Position numbers and translations under genes: made by a program
Shown here: piece after piece, positions 9,253-18,055 of the stretch
Position numbering within the stretch: the first letter of the stretch is position 1
Layout of the letters: the number at the start of each line of letters is the position of its first letter
Assembly: GCA_943846745.1 (NCBI GenBank)
Contig: OX044360.1
Location: 2,294,001 to 2,358,000 of the forward strand
Direction: 5' to 3'
Length of the DNA: 64,000 nucleotides
DNA from: Opacimonas sp002292215
GTDB lineage: Bacteria; Pseudomonadota; Gammaproteobacteria; Enterobacterales; Alteromonadaceae
Notes under the pieces: generated by a model
Databases searched by the model: none
The model's input: only the letters and a program-made list of their open reading frames with translations
Told to the model about the DNA's origin: nothing

Positions 9253-10308
9253 ATGTTGCTATTAACCATTTATGTATTGATCGCGTTGGGTTTTTCATTT
9301 GTTTGTTCGATTGCTGAGGCGGTAATTTTAAGTGTCTCCAACGCCTATATTCAAATGATGGAACAGGACGGTAAAAAAGCCGGTAAATTATTATCGTCTC
9401 AAACTCGAGATATCAATAAACCGCTTTCTGCCATTTTAACCTTAAATACCATTGCGCATACGATGGGTGCTGCCGGAGCGGGTGCGCAAGCGGCCAAAGT
9501 CTTTGGTGATGCGTATCTTGGTTTGATTTCAGCAGTGTTAACAATGTTGATTTTAGTTTTTTCTGAAATTATTCCCAAAACCTTAGGCGCAACCTATTGG
9601 CGTCAATTGGCCCCAGTTACCGCACATTTTTTAAAGTACCTGATTATTGTGCTTTATCCATTCGTGAAAATGTCACAAAAAATGACTTCTGGCTTTACTG
9701 AAGAGAGTCCATTAAAAGGGTTAAGTCGCTCAGAATTACACGCTATGGCGGAACTATCCGGACAAGAAGGTCAACTTGCTCTCCATGAAGCAAATATTCT
9801 TAAAAGCCTGATGTCAATGCATGAACTAACCATTAGAGGAGCGATGACGCACAGGACTCAGGTATTTTCAGTGCGACAAGAAATGACTGTTGGGGAGTTT
9901 TTTACGATTCACGAAACCGTTGGATTTTCACGGATCCCTATTTATGAAGAAAATGATACTGAAAAAATTATTGGATTTTTGATGCGTAACGATTTGTTAG
10001 TAGCAAAAGCTGAACATCAGTTAGACAGGCCTTTGCTTGAGTTTGTTAAAGATATGCAAACTTTGCTCAGTAGCATGCCGTTGTCATCGACATTCGATTT
10101 GTTCTTAAAAAACAAAGTACACATTCTCCTAGTCGTTGATGAATATGGTGGATTAGAGGGTATTTTGACCTTAGAAGACTTATTAGAAAGTATTCTTGGG
10201 GTGCAAATTCATGATGAAAAAGATCAGCATTTGTCGATGCGTGAAATTGCTGAGGATTTGGCCAAACAACGCCAAGAAGAATTTACGTTGAAAGGTTCCA
10301 AAAAATAA
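9253..10308 (+). CDS. CNNM/CBS-domain membrane protein (HlyC/CorC-like family)
   Basis: 351 residues: an N-terminal CNNM transmembrane domain (about residues 1-150) with signature segments such as AEAVILSVSNAYI and FSEIIPKTLGA, then a pair of CBS domains (about 195-325, including GGLEGILTLEDLLE). The C-terminal CorC/HlyC domain of longer relatives is missing, which is common in this subgroup. Members are implicated in magnesium or cobalt efflux and sodium-magnesium exchange; the ion cannot be read from the sequence. It is monocistronic, divergent from the DUF5666 gene and convergent with the next gene. Confidence 0.9.
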   Translation: MLLLTIYVLIALGFSFVCSIAEAVILSVSNAYIQMMEQDGKKAGKLLSSQTRDINKPLSAILTLNTIAHTMGAAGAGAQAAKVFGDAYLGLISAVLTMLILVFSEIIPKTLGATYWRQLAPVTAHFLKYLIIVLYPFVKMSQKMTSGFTEESPLKGLSRSELHAMAELSGQEGQLALHEANILKSLMSMHELTIRGAMTHRTQVFSVRQEMTVGEFFTIHETVGFSRIPIYEENDTEKIIGFLMRNDLLVAKAEHQLDRPLLEFVKDMQTLLSSMPLSSTFDLFLKNKVHILLVVDEYGGLEGILTLEDLLESILGVQIHDEKDQHLSMREIAEDLAKQRQEEFTLKGSKK

Positions 10309-10362
10309 AGTCGTTATGTAGGATGCTAGAATTACAAAAGCGTTTTCGGTGATTTACTGCTG

Positions 10363-10821
10363 TTAATGATTAGTTTTATGTATGGCAAAATACCCATCCC
10401 ACATTGCTAAATGCTCGGTAAAGCGCTGCTTTAATATGGCACTTATTTCATCTATTTGTAACAGATCTTCAGGTATGTGTTTTAAGATCCGCCAGTGATT
10501 AAGACTGTTTACAGCCGCTGCACATATTTGTGCTTGAGTAGCAAAGGCATGCGAACTATCATCACTCAATATCCGTTTAGTCGCTTCGATCAATGTCACT
10601 ATTTCAGGCTCTAATTCCGAGCACATGGCTAAGGTGATCTTAAAACTCCTTACCAATTCTTTATAATGTTCATTCGAAGCTGCGATATCTTTTGAGGTTG
10701 CTTGAACGGTTTCTTGGATGGCATTGATATGCATAATTACATCAAAACTCACCATATGCAGATGCTGAAATAAGGCTTCTTTTTCTTGCAATCGCGGATC
10801 GACAAATTTATCGTTATGCAT
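10363..10821 (-). CDS. Hypothetical protein, helical, 152 residues
   Basis: I do not recognise a family. The product is predicted to be soluble and largely helical, with no signal peptide or membrane segment and with heptad-like runs between residues 35 and 95. AGAGGA lies six bases before the ATG, and the codon use resembles the neighbours, so the gene looks real. It is a single gene between the convergent CNNM gene and the divergent nhaD gene. The 250-base gap before nhaD holds only AT-rich sequence that must carry both promoters. Confidence 0.6.
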   Translation of the reverse strand: MHNDKFVDPRLQEKEALFQHLHMVSFDVIMHINAIQETVQATSKDIAASNEHYKELVRSFKITLAMCSELEPEIVTLIEATKRILSDDSSHAFATQAQICAAAVNSLNHWRILKHIPEDLLQIDEISAILKQRFTEHLAMWDGYFAIHKTNH

Positions 10822-11071
10822 AATTAATCCTCTTTAATATTATGCGTTTACGTTAATTTAACATTAAGTGCAAAGTATTTACACCTATTGGATCTGTTAA
10901 TTTTAAACATTAGTTTATGAAATGATCGCTACAGTCGATATAAACAGTATGAATAGTTATACATACACGTCAAAGTTGTGTAATCTTGCTGCCGGTTAAG
11001 CTTAAAGTCTAATATCTACAAGCGTCCAATACCGTAATCTGTAATCCAATTCAATTCTTTCAAGGACTATT

Positions 11072-12472
11072 ATGCCATTTTTATTATCATTATTAGTCGG
11101 TTTATTTGCGTTTGTTTCGCCAGTTGCGCTGGCTAGTGACGCGGCTTCTGATTTAATCGATTTAACTCACTCAAGTGCTGGTTTTCTAGCTATCGCGATT
11201 TTCGTAATTGCGTATGTCTTAGTTATTTTAGAAGAACAACTCCATTTAGCCAAATCAAAACCGGTATTGCTTGCAGCGGGTTTGATCTGGGTCATTATTG
11301 CGATTTCTTATGGCAATATGGATAAAGCGCATTTGGTTGAGCACGGCATTCGCCACAACTTCCTTGAATACGCAGAGTTATTTTTCTTTTTATTAGTTGC
11401 GATGACCTACATTAACGCCATGCTAGAACGTGGTGTTTTTGATGAGCTACGTAATCGACTGGTTGCCAAAGGCTACAGTTATAAAGCGTTATTCTGGTTA
11501 ACCGGTATTTTAGCATTTTTCATCTCACCTATTGCGGATAACCTAACGACTGCGTTAGTGATGTGTGCGGTGATTATGGCTGTTGGACAAGGGCGTCCAG
11601 ACTTTATTGCGATTGGTTGTGTCAACATTGTTGTAGGTGCGAATGCCGGTGGCGCATTTAGCCCCTTTGGTGATATTACGACATTGATGGTATGGCAAAA
11701 AGGCATCCTTGAATTTAGTGAATTCTTTGCGTTGTTTATTCCTGCTGTGGTGAACTTTATAATCCCTGCTACCATCATGTCGTTTGCCGTGACGAAAGGC
11801 AATCCTGCTCCGCTGGAGGAAGTGAGTGGTAGTGTAATTAAACATGGCGGCTTAATCATTGTTGGTTTATTTTTACTAACGATTGTCACAGCCGTGAGCT
11901 TCCACAGTTTTCTACATTTACCGCCGGTATTCGGTATGATGACCGGTTTAGCGTATTTGAAATTTTACGCGTTTTACCTTAAAAAAGTAGATAGCAGAGA
12001 AACTGTTGTGGATTACTCTACGCCAGGTGATGCAGAACAGCCTAAATATGATATTTTTAAGAAAGTAGCACAAGCCGAGTGGGACACGCTATTTTTCTTT
12101 TACGGCGTTATTTTAGCAGTCGGTGGCTTGGGCTTTATGGGCTATTTGGGGATGGTATCACAACTAATGTATGGCGAGTTAGGTAATACAGGTGCGAACA
12201 TCCTAGTCGGTATTTTATCGGCGATTGTTGATAACATCCCAGTCATGTTTGCAGTATTGACTATGAACCCTGACATGGATACGACCCAATGGTTATTGGT
12301 CACGTTAACCGCAGGTGTTGGCGGTAGTTTGTTATCCATCGGTTCTGCCGCAGGTGTTGCTTTAATGGGACAAGCGCGTGGGTATTATACGTTCTTTGCT
12401 CATTTAAAATGGTCATGGGCAATCGGTTTAGGTTATGCGGCTAGTATTGCTGTGCATTTAATGATTAACTAA
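11072..12472 (+). CDS. nhaD: NhaD-type sodium/proton antiporter
   Basis: Inner-membrane antiporter of the ion-transporter superfamily, exporting Na+ (or Li+) in exchange for protons, common in marine and haloalkaliphilic bacteria. It has 466 residues and about 12-13 membrane segments. The N-terminus looks like a cleavable signal (VALAS-DAAS), as reported for NhaD proteins. Conserved polar motifs include SPIADNLTTALVM, NAGGAFSPFGDITTLM and IVDNIPVMFAVL, with the acidic and Asn residues of the transport path. A strong terminator follows, so it is monocistronic. Confidence 0.93.
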   Translation: MPFLLSLLVGLFAFVSPVALASDAASDLIDLTHSSAGFLAIAIFVIAYVLVILEEQLHLAKSKPVLLAAGLIWVIIAISYGNMDKAHLVEHGIRHNFLEYAELFFFLLVAMTYINAMLERGVFDELRNRLVAKGYSYKALFWLTGILAFFISPIADNLTTALVMCAVIMAVGQGRPDFIAIGCVNIVVGANAGGAFSPFGDITTLMVWQKGILEFSEFFALFIPAVVNFIIPATIMSFAVTKGNPAPLEEVSGSVIKHGGLIIVGLFLLTIVTAVSFHSFLHLPPVFGMMTGLAYLKFYAFYLKKVDSRETVVDYSTPGDAEQPKYDIFKKVAQAEWDTLFFFYGVILAVGGLGFMGYLGMVSQLMYGELGNTGANILVGILSAIVDNIPVMFAVLTMNPDMDTTQWLLVTLTAGVGGSLLSIGSAAGVALMGQARGYYTFFAHLKWSWAIGLGYAASIAVHLMIN

Positions 12473-12524
12473 TAATTAAGGCGCTATTGAACTCGATTTA
12501 GAGCGCTATGTCATAGAAAATATT

Positions 12525-12560
12525 AACCCCAAAGGTGCGTGATTATCTTTGGGGTTTTTT
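12525..12560 (+). terminator. Rho-independent terminator after nhaD
   Basis: Inverted repeat AACCCCAAAG / CTTTGGGGTT with a 12-base loop and a run of T residues at the 3' side, about 50 bases after the nhaD stop. Confidence 0.92.
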
Positions 12561-12644
12561 TATGTGCAAATAATTACCCACATATTCTCTATCCTTGGTA
12601 AAATACGCCCCGACTTTTATATTTAGCAATAGGTTCTCATTCCC

Positions 12645-13580
12645 ATGCCGGCATTAGCGATTTCTGGATTAACCAAAACTTATCAAGGTGGCGTACAAGC
12701 ACTAAAAGGTATTGAACTTGAAGTACAACAAGGTGATTTTTTTGCCTTGTTAGGGCCTAATGGGGCAGGCAAGTCAACGACCATTGGTATTATCAGCTCT
12801 CTGGTAAACAAAACCCAAGGTAGCGTGTCGGTATTTGGTTATGATCTGGATACGCATCTAACTCAGGCTAAGGCTTGTATTGGTTTGGTGCCGCAAGAAT
12901 TTAACTTTAATCAGTTTGAAACGGTACTGCAAATTGTCGTCAATCAGGCTGGTTACTATGGTGTACCACGCAATATTGCCAAACAGCGAGCACAGAAATA
13001 CCTGAGTCAATTAGACTTATGGGAAAAGCGTAACGCTCCAGCTCGCACTTTGTCGGGTGGTATGAAACGCCGTCTCATGATTGCTCGCGCACTAATGCAT
13101 GAACCTAAGTTATTGATATTAGATGAGCCAACTGCTGGCGTAGATATCGAAATCCGTCGCAGTATGTGGGCGTTTTTACAAGAAATCAACGCAGCAGGGG
13201 TGACGATCATCTTAACCACCCACTATTTGGAAGAAGCGGAAATGCTGTGTCGCAATATTGCTATTATTGATAAAGGTATCATTGTTGAAAATACTTCTAT
13301 CAAAACATTATTATCCAAACTAAATATCGAAACATTTGTATTAGATGTGCAAACAGACAAAACAGTCATTGTCCTGACGGATGTCAAATATACGTTCAAA
13401 GATAACGAGATCGAAGTGGAAGTGGCGAAGGAGGATGGCCTTAATCATGTATTCACTCAATTGACGGAACAAGGTGTTCAGGTGATGTCGATGCGTAACA
13501 AGGCAAACCGTCTTGAAGAGTTATTTGTTAAGTTAGTTGAAGCGGGGCGTGAGTCAGCTAAACAGGGAGCAGCGTCATGA
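12645..13580 (+). CDS. ABC transporter ATP-binding protein (YadG-like)
   Basis: Cytoplasmic ATPase of an ABC-2 type exporter, 311 residues. Walker A reads GPNGAGKST, the signature is LSGGMKRR, Walker B reads LLILDEPTAGVD, and the switch histidine lies in TTHYLEEAE. The C-terminal extension (about 225-311) is typical of exporter ATPases of the DrrA/YadG type. The permease gene starts 4 bases before its stop, so the two are translationally coupled. The substrate is unknown. Confidence 0.93.
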   Translation: MPALAISGLTKTYQGGVQALKGIELEVQQGDFFALLGPNGAGKSTTIGIISSLVNKTQGSVSVFGYDLDTHLTQAKACIGLVPQEFNFNQFETVLQIVVNQAGYYGVPRNIAKQRAQKYLSQLDLWEKRNAPARTLSGGMKRRLMIARALMHEPKLLILDEPTAGVDIEIRRSMWAFLQEINAAGVTIILTTHYLEEAEMLCRNIAIIDKGIIVENTSIKTLLSKLNIETFVLDVQTDKTVIVLTDVKYTFKDNEIEVEVAKEDGLNHVFTQLTEQGVQVMSMRNKANRLEELFVKLVEAGRESAKQGAAS

Positions 13581-14347
13581 GTAATCCAGTCTTCACCGGC
13601 TTAAAAACGATTTGGATTAAAGAATGCACACGTTTTTTGCGAATTTGGATCCAGACATTAGTGCCACCTGCGATTACGATGTCATTATACTTCGTGATTT
13701 TTGGTAATTTAATTGGTAAGCGCATTGGTGATATGGGGGGCTTTACCTATATGGAATTTATCGTCCCAGGCTTGATTATGATGTCTATCATCACCAATGC
13801 CTATGCCAACGTGTCATCGTCATTTTTCAGTGCCAAATTTCAACGCAATATTGAAGAGTTGATTGTATCTCCTGTGCCCACATGGGTCATTATTGCCGGT
13901 TTTGTCGGGGGCGGTGTCGCACGCGCGTTAATTATCGGTGTCATTGTCACCACGGTATCGATGTTTTTTGTAGATGTCCAAGTGCATAATATGTTGATTT
14001 TGATTCTTACCTTATTATTAACGGCGACGTTGTTTGCTACTGCGGGTTTGATTAATGGCATATTTGCTAAAACGTTTGACGATATCTCAGTTATTCCTAC
14101 GTTTGTCTTAACTCCATTGACCTATTTAGGTGGTGTGTTTTATTCGTTAACCTTGTTACCTGAATTTTGGCAATGGGTAAGTAAAGCAAACCCTATTGTG
14201 TATATGGTAAATGGTTTTCGCTATGGTTTTTTAGGTGTTAGTGATATTCATTATGGATACTCAATTGTCTTATTGATTGGGTTTAACGTTGTGTTATTTG
14301 GCGTTGCGTATTACCTGTTAAACAAAGGCCATGGGATCCGCAGTTAA
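13577..14347 (+). CDS. ABC-2 type transporter permease (YadH-like)
   Basis: Integral membrane partner of the preceding ATPase, 256 residues with six membrane segments and the ABC-2 family layout. The segment LTPLTYLGGVFYSL near residue 180 matches the ABC2 signature region, and the N-terminal amphipathic helix (KECTRFLRIWIQ) is typical. It overlaps the ATPase gene by 4 bases, and its stop overlaps the start of the methyltransferase gene by one base. Exporters of this kind often move lipids or hydrophobic compounds, but the substrate cannot be read here. Confidence 0.93.
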   Translation: MSNPVFTGLKTIWIKECTRFLRIWIQTLVPPAITMSLYFVIFGNLIGKRIGDMGGFTYMEFIVPGLIMMSIITNAYANVSSSFFSAKFQRNIEELIVSPVPTWVIIAGFVGGGVARALIIGVIVTTVSMFFVDVQVHNMLILILTLLLTATLFATAGLINGIFAKTFDDISVIPTFVLTPLTYLGGVFYSLTLLPEFWQWVSKANPIVYMVNGFRYGFLGVSDIHYGYSIVLLIGFNVVLFGVAYYLLNKGHGIRS

Positions 14348-15015
14348 TGAGTAGTGGCAATTCACGTACAGTAGAAACAAACCAAGATGGGATTAATGAT
14401 GCCCTTGATGGTTTAGTTAATAAGTACTTACATACTAAAAGCCTTAAGCCGATACAGAAACATACACAAGATGCATTCGATAAAATGAATGAGTGGTTAG
14501 GTGCTTTTGATGGGGATATCATCTTTGATTCGTGCTGCGGGGTAGGATTAAGCACTCAGCAGCTAGCTCGGCGATTTTCTGATGCCCGGATTATCGGGAT
14601 AGATAAATCTGATATGCGTGTTGGTAAGCACTTACATTACTCGCAAGATGTTGATAATAAAGCGGATAATTATTTGATTTTGCGGGCGGATGTCATTGAT
14701 TTTTGGCGTTTAGCGGTGCAGGCTGGCATGCAATTAAGTCGACATTTTTTACTCTATCCTAATCCTTACCCGAAAAAGACCCAAGTTCAAAAGCGCTGGC
14801 ATGGTTCTGCATCATTTTTGGACTTACATCAACTAGGTGGACAACTTGAAGTACGAAGTAATTGGTTGTTATACCTGCAAGAATGTCAGTTTGTACTTAC
14901 GAAACTTAAGCGTGAATCAGAGATTTCAGTAGTGAATGATCCTCAGCCCCTCACGATGTTTGAAAAAAAATATCAAGCCAGCGGCCAAGACTGTTATCGC
15001 CTAGTGACTAGATAA
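14347..15015 (+). CDS. TrmB-like SAM-dependent methyltransferase
   Basis: 222-residue protein related to tRNA (guanine-46-N7)-methyltransferase. Motif I appears as FDSCCGVGLSTQQLA (about residues 59-73), the acidic motif II segment as IIGIDKSD, and the TrmB-like substrate loop as YPNPYPKKTQVQKRWHG. Canonical TrmB has a longer N-terminus and an FPDPWPKxRHxKRR motif, so this is a divergent paralogue, found as a stand-alone gene in related bacteria. It starts on the stop codon of the ABC permease gene (TAATG). It may modify tRNA, but this is inferred from family only. Confidence 0.75.
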   Translation: MSSGNSRTVETNQDGINDALDGLVNKYLHTKSLKPIQKHTQDAFDKMNEWLGAFDGDIIFDSCCGVGLSTQQLARRFSDARIIGIDKSDMRVGKHLHYSQDVDNKADNYLILRADVIDFWRLAVQAGMQLSRHFLLYPNPYPKKTQVQKRWHGSASFLDLHQLGGQLEVRSNWLLYLQECQFVLTKLKRESEISVVNDPQPLTMFEKKYQASGQDCYRLVTR

Positions 15016-15535
15016 AGCCGCTAAGGTCTGTTTAGGCTTTCCTAACAAATACCCTTGCGCGTAACGGATCCCTAATTCACGCAATAACGGCAACGTGGTA
15101 TCATGTTCAACATATTCTGCAACGATCATTTGGTTATTGGCATGAGCTCGGGTGATGAGTGATTGAAAACAAGATAATGTGGCAGCATCTATGTTGGCTG
15201 TGACAATGACCTGTTCAGATAGTTTGAAGCCAGCAAAATCTAACGCAAATATATCCTGAGCAGCGCCGGACACATCGCTGATGTTATCGACAAAAATACC
15301 CACATTTAATTCCCGACATTGAGCAATGAATTGCGGTAAATCATCAAGTACGCTAAGCGCATCTAAGTGAAAAAAATATGTATTTGAATTAATATGGCTT
15401 ACTCTTAAAACATAGCAGAGTTAGTAAAACTTGCCAGATAACCAGACAATTGGTCGTAATTAGGGCAAAAATGATAGACGAACCAATTCTAGACCTATAT
15501 AGTTCGCTGTCTAAAATATATGGATAAAGTCGCAT
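15001..15535 (-). pseudogene. Decayed EAL-domain (c-di-GMP phosphodiesterase-type) gene
   Basis: Two minus-strand pieces in different frames. The 5' piece (ATG at 15535, stop at 15389) encodes 48 residues: a short basic head and one membrane helix (about residues 17-43). The 3' piece is open from about 15415 to 15001 and encodes the C-terminal part of an EAL domain, with segments such as FIAQCRELNVGIFVDN, LDFAGFKLSEQVI, MIVAEYVEHDTTL and YAQGYLLGKP. They join smoothly if one frame change is assumed near 15410. The first half of the EAL domain, with the catalytic Glu-x-Leu, is absent. So there are both a frameshift and a large internal deletion. A 100-residue product from GTG 15303 is formally possible but could not be an active phosphodiesterase. 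Confidence 0.72.
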
Positions 15536-15582
15536 AAGCATGTCTGCATGGACGGGCAATTAGATAATCTTGAGGTATGCAG

Positions 15583-17193
15583 GTGAGTAACGCTGAAGCG
15601 AGTTTAGAGCATCTTTTCCGGGTATTTACGATGCCGGAACACCATGACTCAACTCTTAGTCGAATCGAACAACATTTATCAGATAATTTGTCTGACTTTT
15701 TGTCACGCCATGTGGTTGCCAAACAAACCTCTTTAGAAGAGATTGAACAGGATTTTAACGATCCACACATACCCTTACAGCCTGAATTTGTTTCTACTCA
15801 TGCTGAGCACTTACTCACTAAGCTTGTTGCGAATTCTGTCAATACTTACGCACCAACCTTTATTGGTCATATGACATCTGCTTTACCGTATTTTCATCTA
15901 TCCTTGGCAAAGTTATTGGTGGGGTTAAACCAAAACCTGGTTAAGATTGAAACATCCAAAGCATTTACCCCTTTAGAGCGACAAGTCTTGGGGATGATGC
16001 ATAACTTGGTCTTTCAACAAGATGATGCTTTTTATTCCCAGCATCTGCATTCAGCTCAGCATTCTCTGGGTGCATTTTGTTCTGGCGGTACCGTTGCCAA
16101 TGTCACTGCATTATGGGTGGCACGCAATGTTAAATTAGCAGCCAAACCTGGTTTCAAAGGGGTTTCACATGCAGGTCTTGCTGGGGCTTATCAAGCCTAC
16201 GGTATTAATAATTTAGGTTTGATTAGCTCAAAACGAGGGCATTATTCATTAGGCAAAGCCGTTGATCTGTTGGGTATTGGGCGCAATAACATGCTCCATG
16301 CGTCATTAGACTCCCATACCCTTAATCCTACAGAAGTGTTGACGTTAGGTAAAGCCTATCAAGAGCAAGGCAATGACTTATTAGCGATTGTCGGTGTAGC
16401 AGGAACGACTGAAACCGGACATGTTGATCCACTTGATGAACTTGCTGATGTGGCACAAGAATTAGGATGTTGGTTCCATGTTGATGCTGCATGGGGTGGG
16501 GCGACATTATTTTCAGAGACGCACCGAGGTTTACTTAAAGGCATTGAACGAGCGGATTCAGTGACTCTTGACGCTCATAAACAAATGTACGTGCCGATGG
16601 GAGCTGGCATGACCTTATTCAAAGATCCAGCCATATCAAGTGCAGTTCGACATCATGCTCAGTATATTCTGCGCAAAGGCTCAAAAGATTTAGGTTCGAC
16701 TACGCTTGAAGGCTCGCGTAATGGAATGGCGATGATGGTCTATTCATCATTGCATGTTTTGGGTAAATCTGGTTATGAATTACTTATTGATCAAAGTATT
16801 GATAAAGCAAAAGTATTTGCCGACATGATCACCGCGCATCCAGATTTTGAACTCATTACCGCGCCTACGCTTTCATTATTGACCTATCGTTATAACCCTG
16901 CAGCTATTCAAGCGCACTCAGGGAGCTCTGAAGCGATTAATGAGCAACTAGACAAGCTAACTAAAGCGATACAAAAACAACAGCGTGAGGCAGGCAAATC
17001 ATTTGTGTCACGCACCCGATTAAGTATTAATCGTTATGACAATCAATGTTTGACCGTATTTAGGGTTGTGATAGCTAATCCGCTGACTACGGTGGCACAC
17101 TTAGCGGCAATTTTAGAGGAGCAAGCTGAGATCGCTCAAGCTCATCCTCTTTGTGCTGAGCTACTGCAAGCTCAAGAATGTTTTACAGTGTAA
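15583..17193 (+). CDS. panP: Pyridoxal-dependent aspartate 1-decarboxylase (PanP type)
   Basis: PLP enzyme of the glutamate decarboxylase fold (536 residues) that makes beta-alanine from aspartate for pantothenate. The PLP lysine lies in DAHKQMYVPMGAG, and the upstream cofactor-binding Asp in HVDAAWGGATLFSETHRG. The N-terminal part carries the segments ETSKAFTPLERQVLGMMH and TSALPYF seen in PanP of Vibrio and relatives. The GTG at 15583 has GAGG seven bases upstream, whereas the in-frame ATG at 15577 leaves only one base of spacing. It converges on panC with an 11-base overlap. Its place beside panC-panB, with no panD in the window, supports PanP over a generic glutamate decarboxylase. Confidence 0.88.
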   Translation: MSNAEASLEHLFRVFTMPEHHDSTLSRIEQHLSDNLSDFLSRHVVAKQTSLEEIEQDFNDPHIPLQPEFVSTHAEHLLTKLVANSVNTYAPTFIGHMTSALPYFHLSLAKLLVGLNQNLVKIETSKAFTPLERQVLGMMHNLVFQQDDAFYSQHLHSAQHSLGAFCSGGTVANVTALWVARNVKLAAKPGFKGVSHAGLAGAYQAYGINNLGLISSKRGHYSLGKAVDLLGIGRNNMLHASLDSHTLNPTEVLTLGKAYQEQGNDLLAIVGVAGTTETGHVDPLDELADVAQELGCWFHVDAAWGGATLFSETHRGLLKGIERADSVTLDAHKQMYVPMGAGMTLFKDPAISSAVRHHAQYILRKGSKDLGSTTLEGSRNGMAMMVYSSLHVLGKSGYELLIDQSIDKAKVFADMITAHPDFELITAPTLSLLTYRYNPAAIQAHSGSSEAINEQLDKLTKAIQKQQREAGKSFVSRTRLSINRYDNQCLTVFRVVIANPLTTVAHLAAILEEQAEIAQAHPLCAELLQAQECFTV

Positions 17194-18031
17194 TCTGAAT
17201 ATTATCTATAAGGCGTGTTTTACCTAAAAACGCTGCAATCAATACAACCAGTTCTTTGGCTTCAAATGATGCTGGTTGTAACGTAAACGCATCTCGGATC
17301 TCAATATAATCAGGTTTAAAACCCGCTACAGCAAGCATGGCGTTTTCTTGCTCAATCATTTGCGTAAAATCCCGTCTGCCCAGCTCAATTTCGGCTTTAA
17401 TCCTAGAGATAGCGATATATACCAGAGGAGCTAGTGCTCGCTCCTGCTTAGTTAAATAACCATTGCGGGAACTCATTGCTAAACCATCATCATGGCGCAT
17501 CGTCGGGATCCCATGGATCGATAAATTCATCGATAAATCCGTCACCATTGCTTTAATAACTTGGAGCTGCTGGTAATCTTTTTCACCAAAAAAAGCGCTA
17601 TTTGGCTGCACCATATTAAATAGCTTACTGACTATGGTCGCGACCCCTCGAAAATGCCCAGGTCGGCTAGCCCCACAAATCATATAAGAGATCCCTGGTA
17701 CTTCAACAAATGTTTGTTGCTCTAAACCACGTGGGTAAATTGCTTTAACTGTAGGAGTAAAAAGTACATCCACACCCATCTCTGCAAGCTGAGCACTGTC
17801 TTTCTCTAAGGTGCGAGGGTAATTGTCGAGATCTTCATCAGCCCCAAATTGTAGTGGGTTAACAAAAATCGATACCACCACGATATCTGCATGCTTCTTT
17901 GCTTCTGCCACTAGCGATAAATGTCCTGCGTGGAGGTTACCCATTGTCGGGACAAAACCAATCCGCTTGCCAGCCAATTGCCATCCACGACGAACATCGC
18001 GCAATGCTTCTATAGTACTAATGGTGTGCAT
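17183..18031 (-). CDS. panC: Pantothenate synthetase
   Basis: Ligase that condenses pantoate and beta-alanine using ATP through a pantoyl-adenylate. It has 282 residues, the normal length. The nucleotidyl-transferase HIGH-type motif reads PTMGNLHAGH near residues 28-37; other signatures are IFVNPLQFG, the FFGEKDYQQL segment and the KMSKS-like MSSRNGYL. It lies 24 bases downstream of panB and is read with it. Its 3' end overlaps panP on the opposite strand. Confidence 0.97.
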   Translation of the reverse strand: MHTISTIEALRDVRRGWQLAGKRIGFVPTMGNLHAGHLSLVAEAKKHADIVVVSIFVNPLQFGADEDLDNYPRTLEKDSAQLAEMGVDVLFTPTVKAIYPRGLEQQTFVEVPGISYMICGASRPGHFRGVATIVSKLFNMVQPNSAFFGEKDYQQLQVIKAMVTDLSMNLSIHGIPTMRHDDGLAMSSRNGYLTKQERALAPLVYIAISRIKAEIELGRRDFTQMIEQENAMLAVAGFKPDYIEIRDAFTLQPASFEAKELVVLIAAFLGKTRLIDNIQITL

Positions 18032-18055
18032 CTGAAATATTCCTTAGCGAAAATG

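Noticed and set aside
13007..13219. Minus-strand open frames inside ABC, nhaD, hslU, frmA, malic enzyme and other genes
   Set aside because: They lie fully inside well-identified genes, lack ribosome sites and family resemblance, and follow from the codon bias of the opposite strand.
15360..15420. Programmed ribosomal frameshift joining the two EAL pieces
   Set aside because: The junction has no convincing slippery heptamer and pseudoknot, and the catalytic half of the domain is missing in any case, so decay is the simpler explanation.
15583..17193. Glutamate decarboxylase of the acid-resistance type
   Set aside because: The protein has the PanP-type N-terminus and lies against panC-panB, and there is no GadC-type antiporter; aspartate decarboxylation is more likely.
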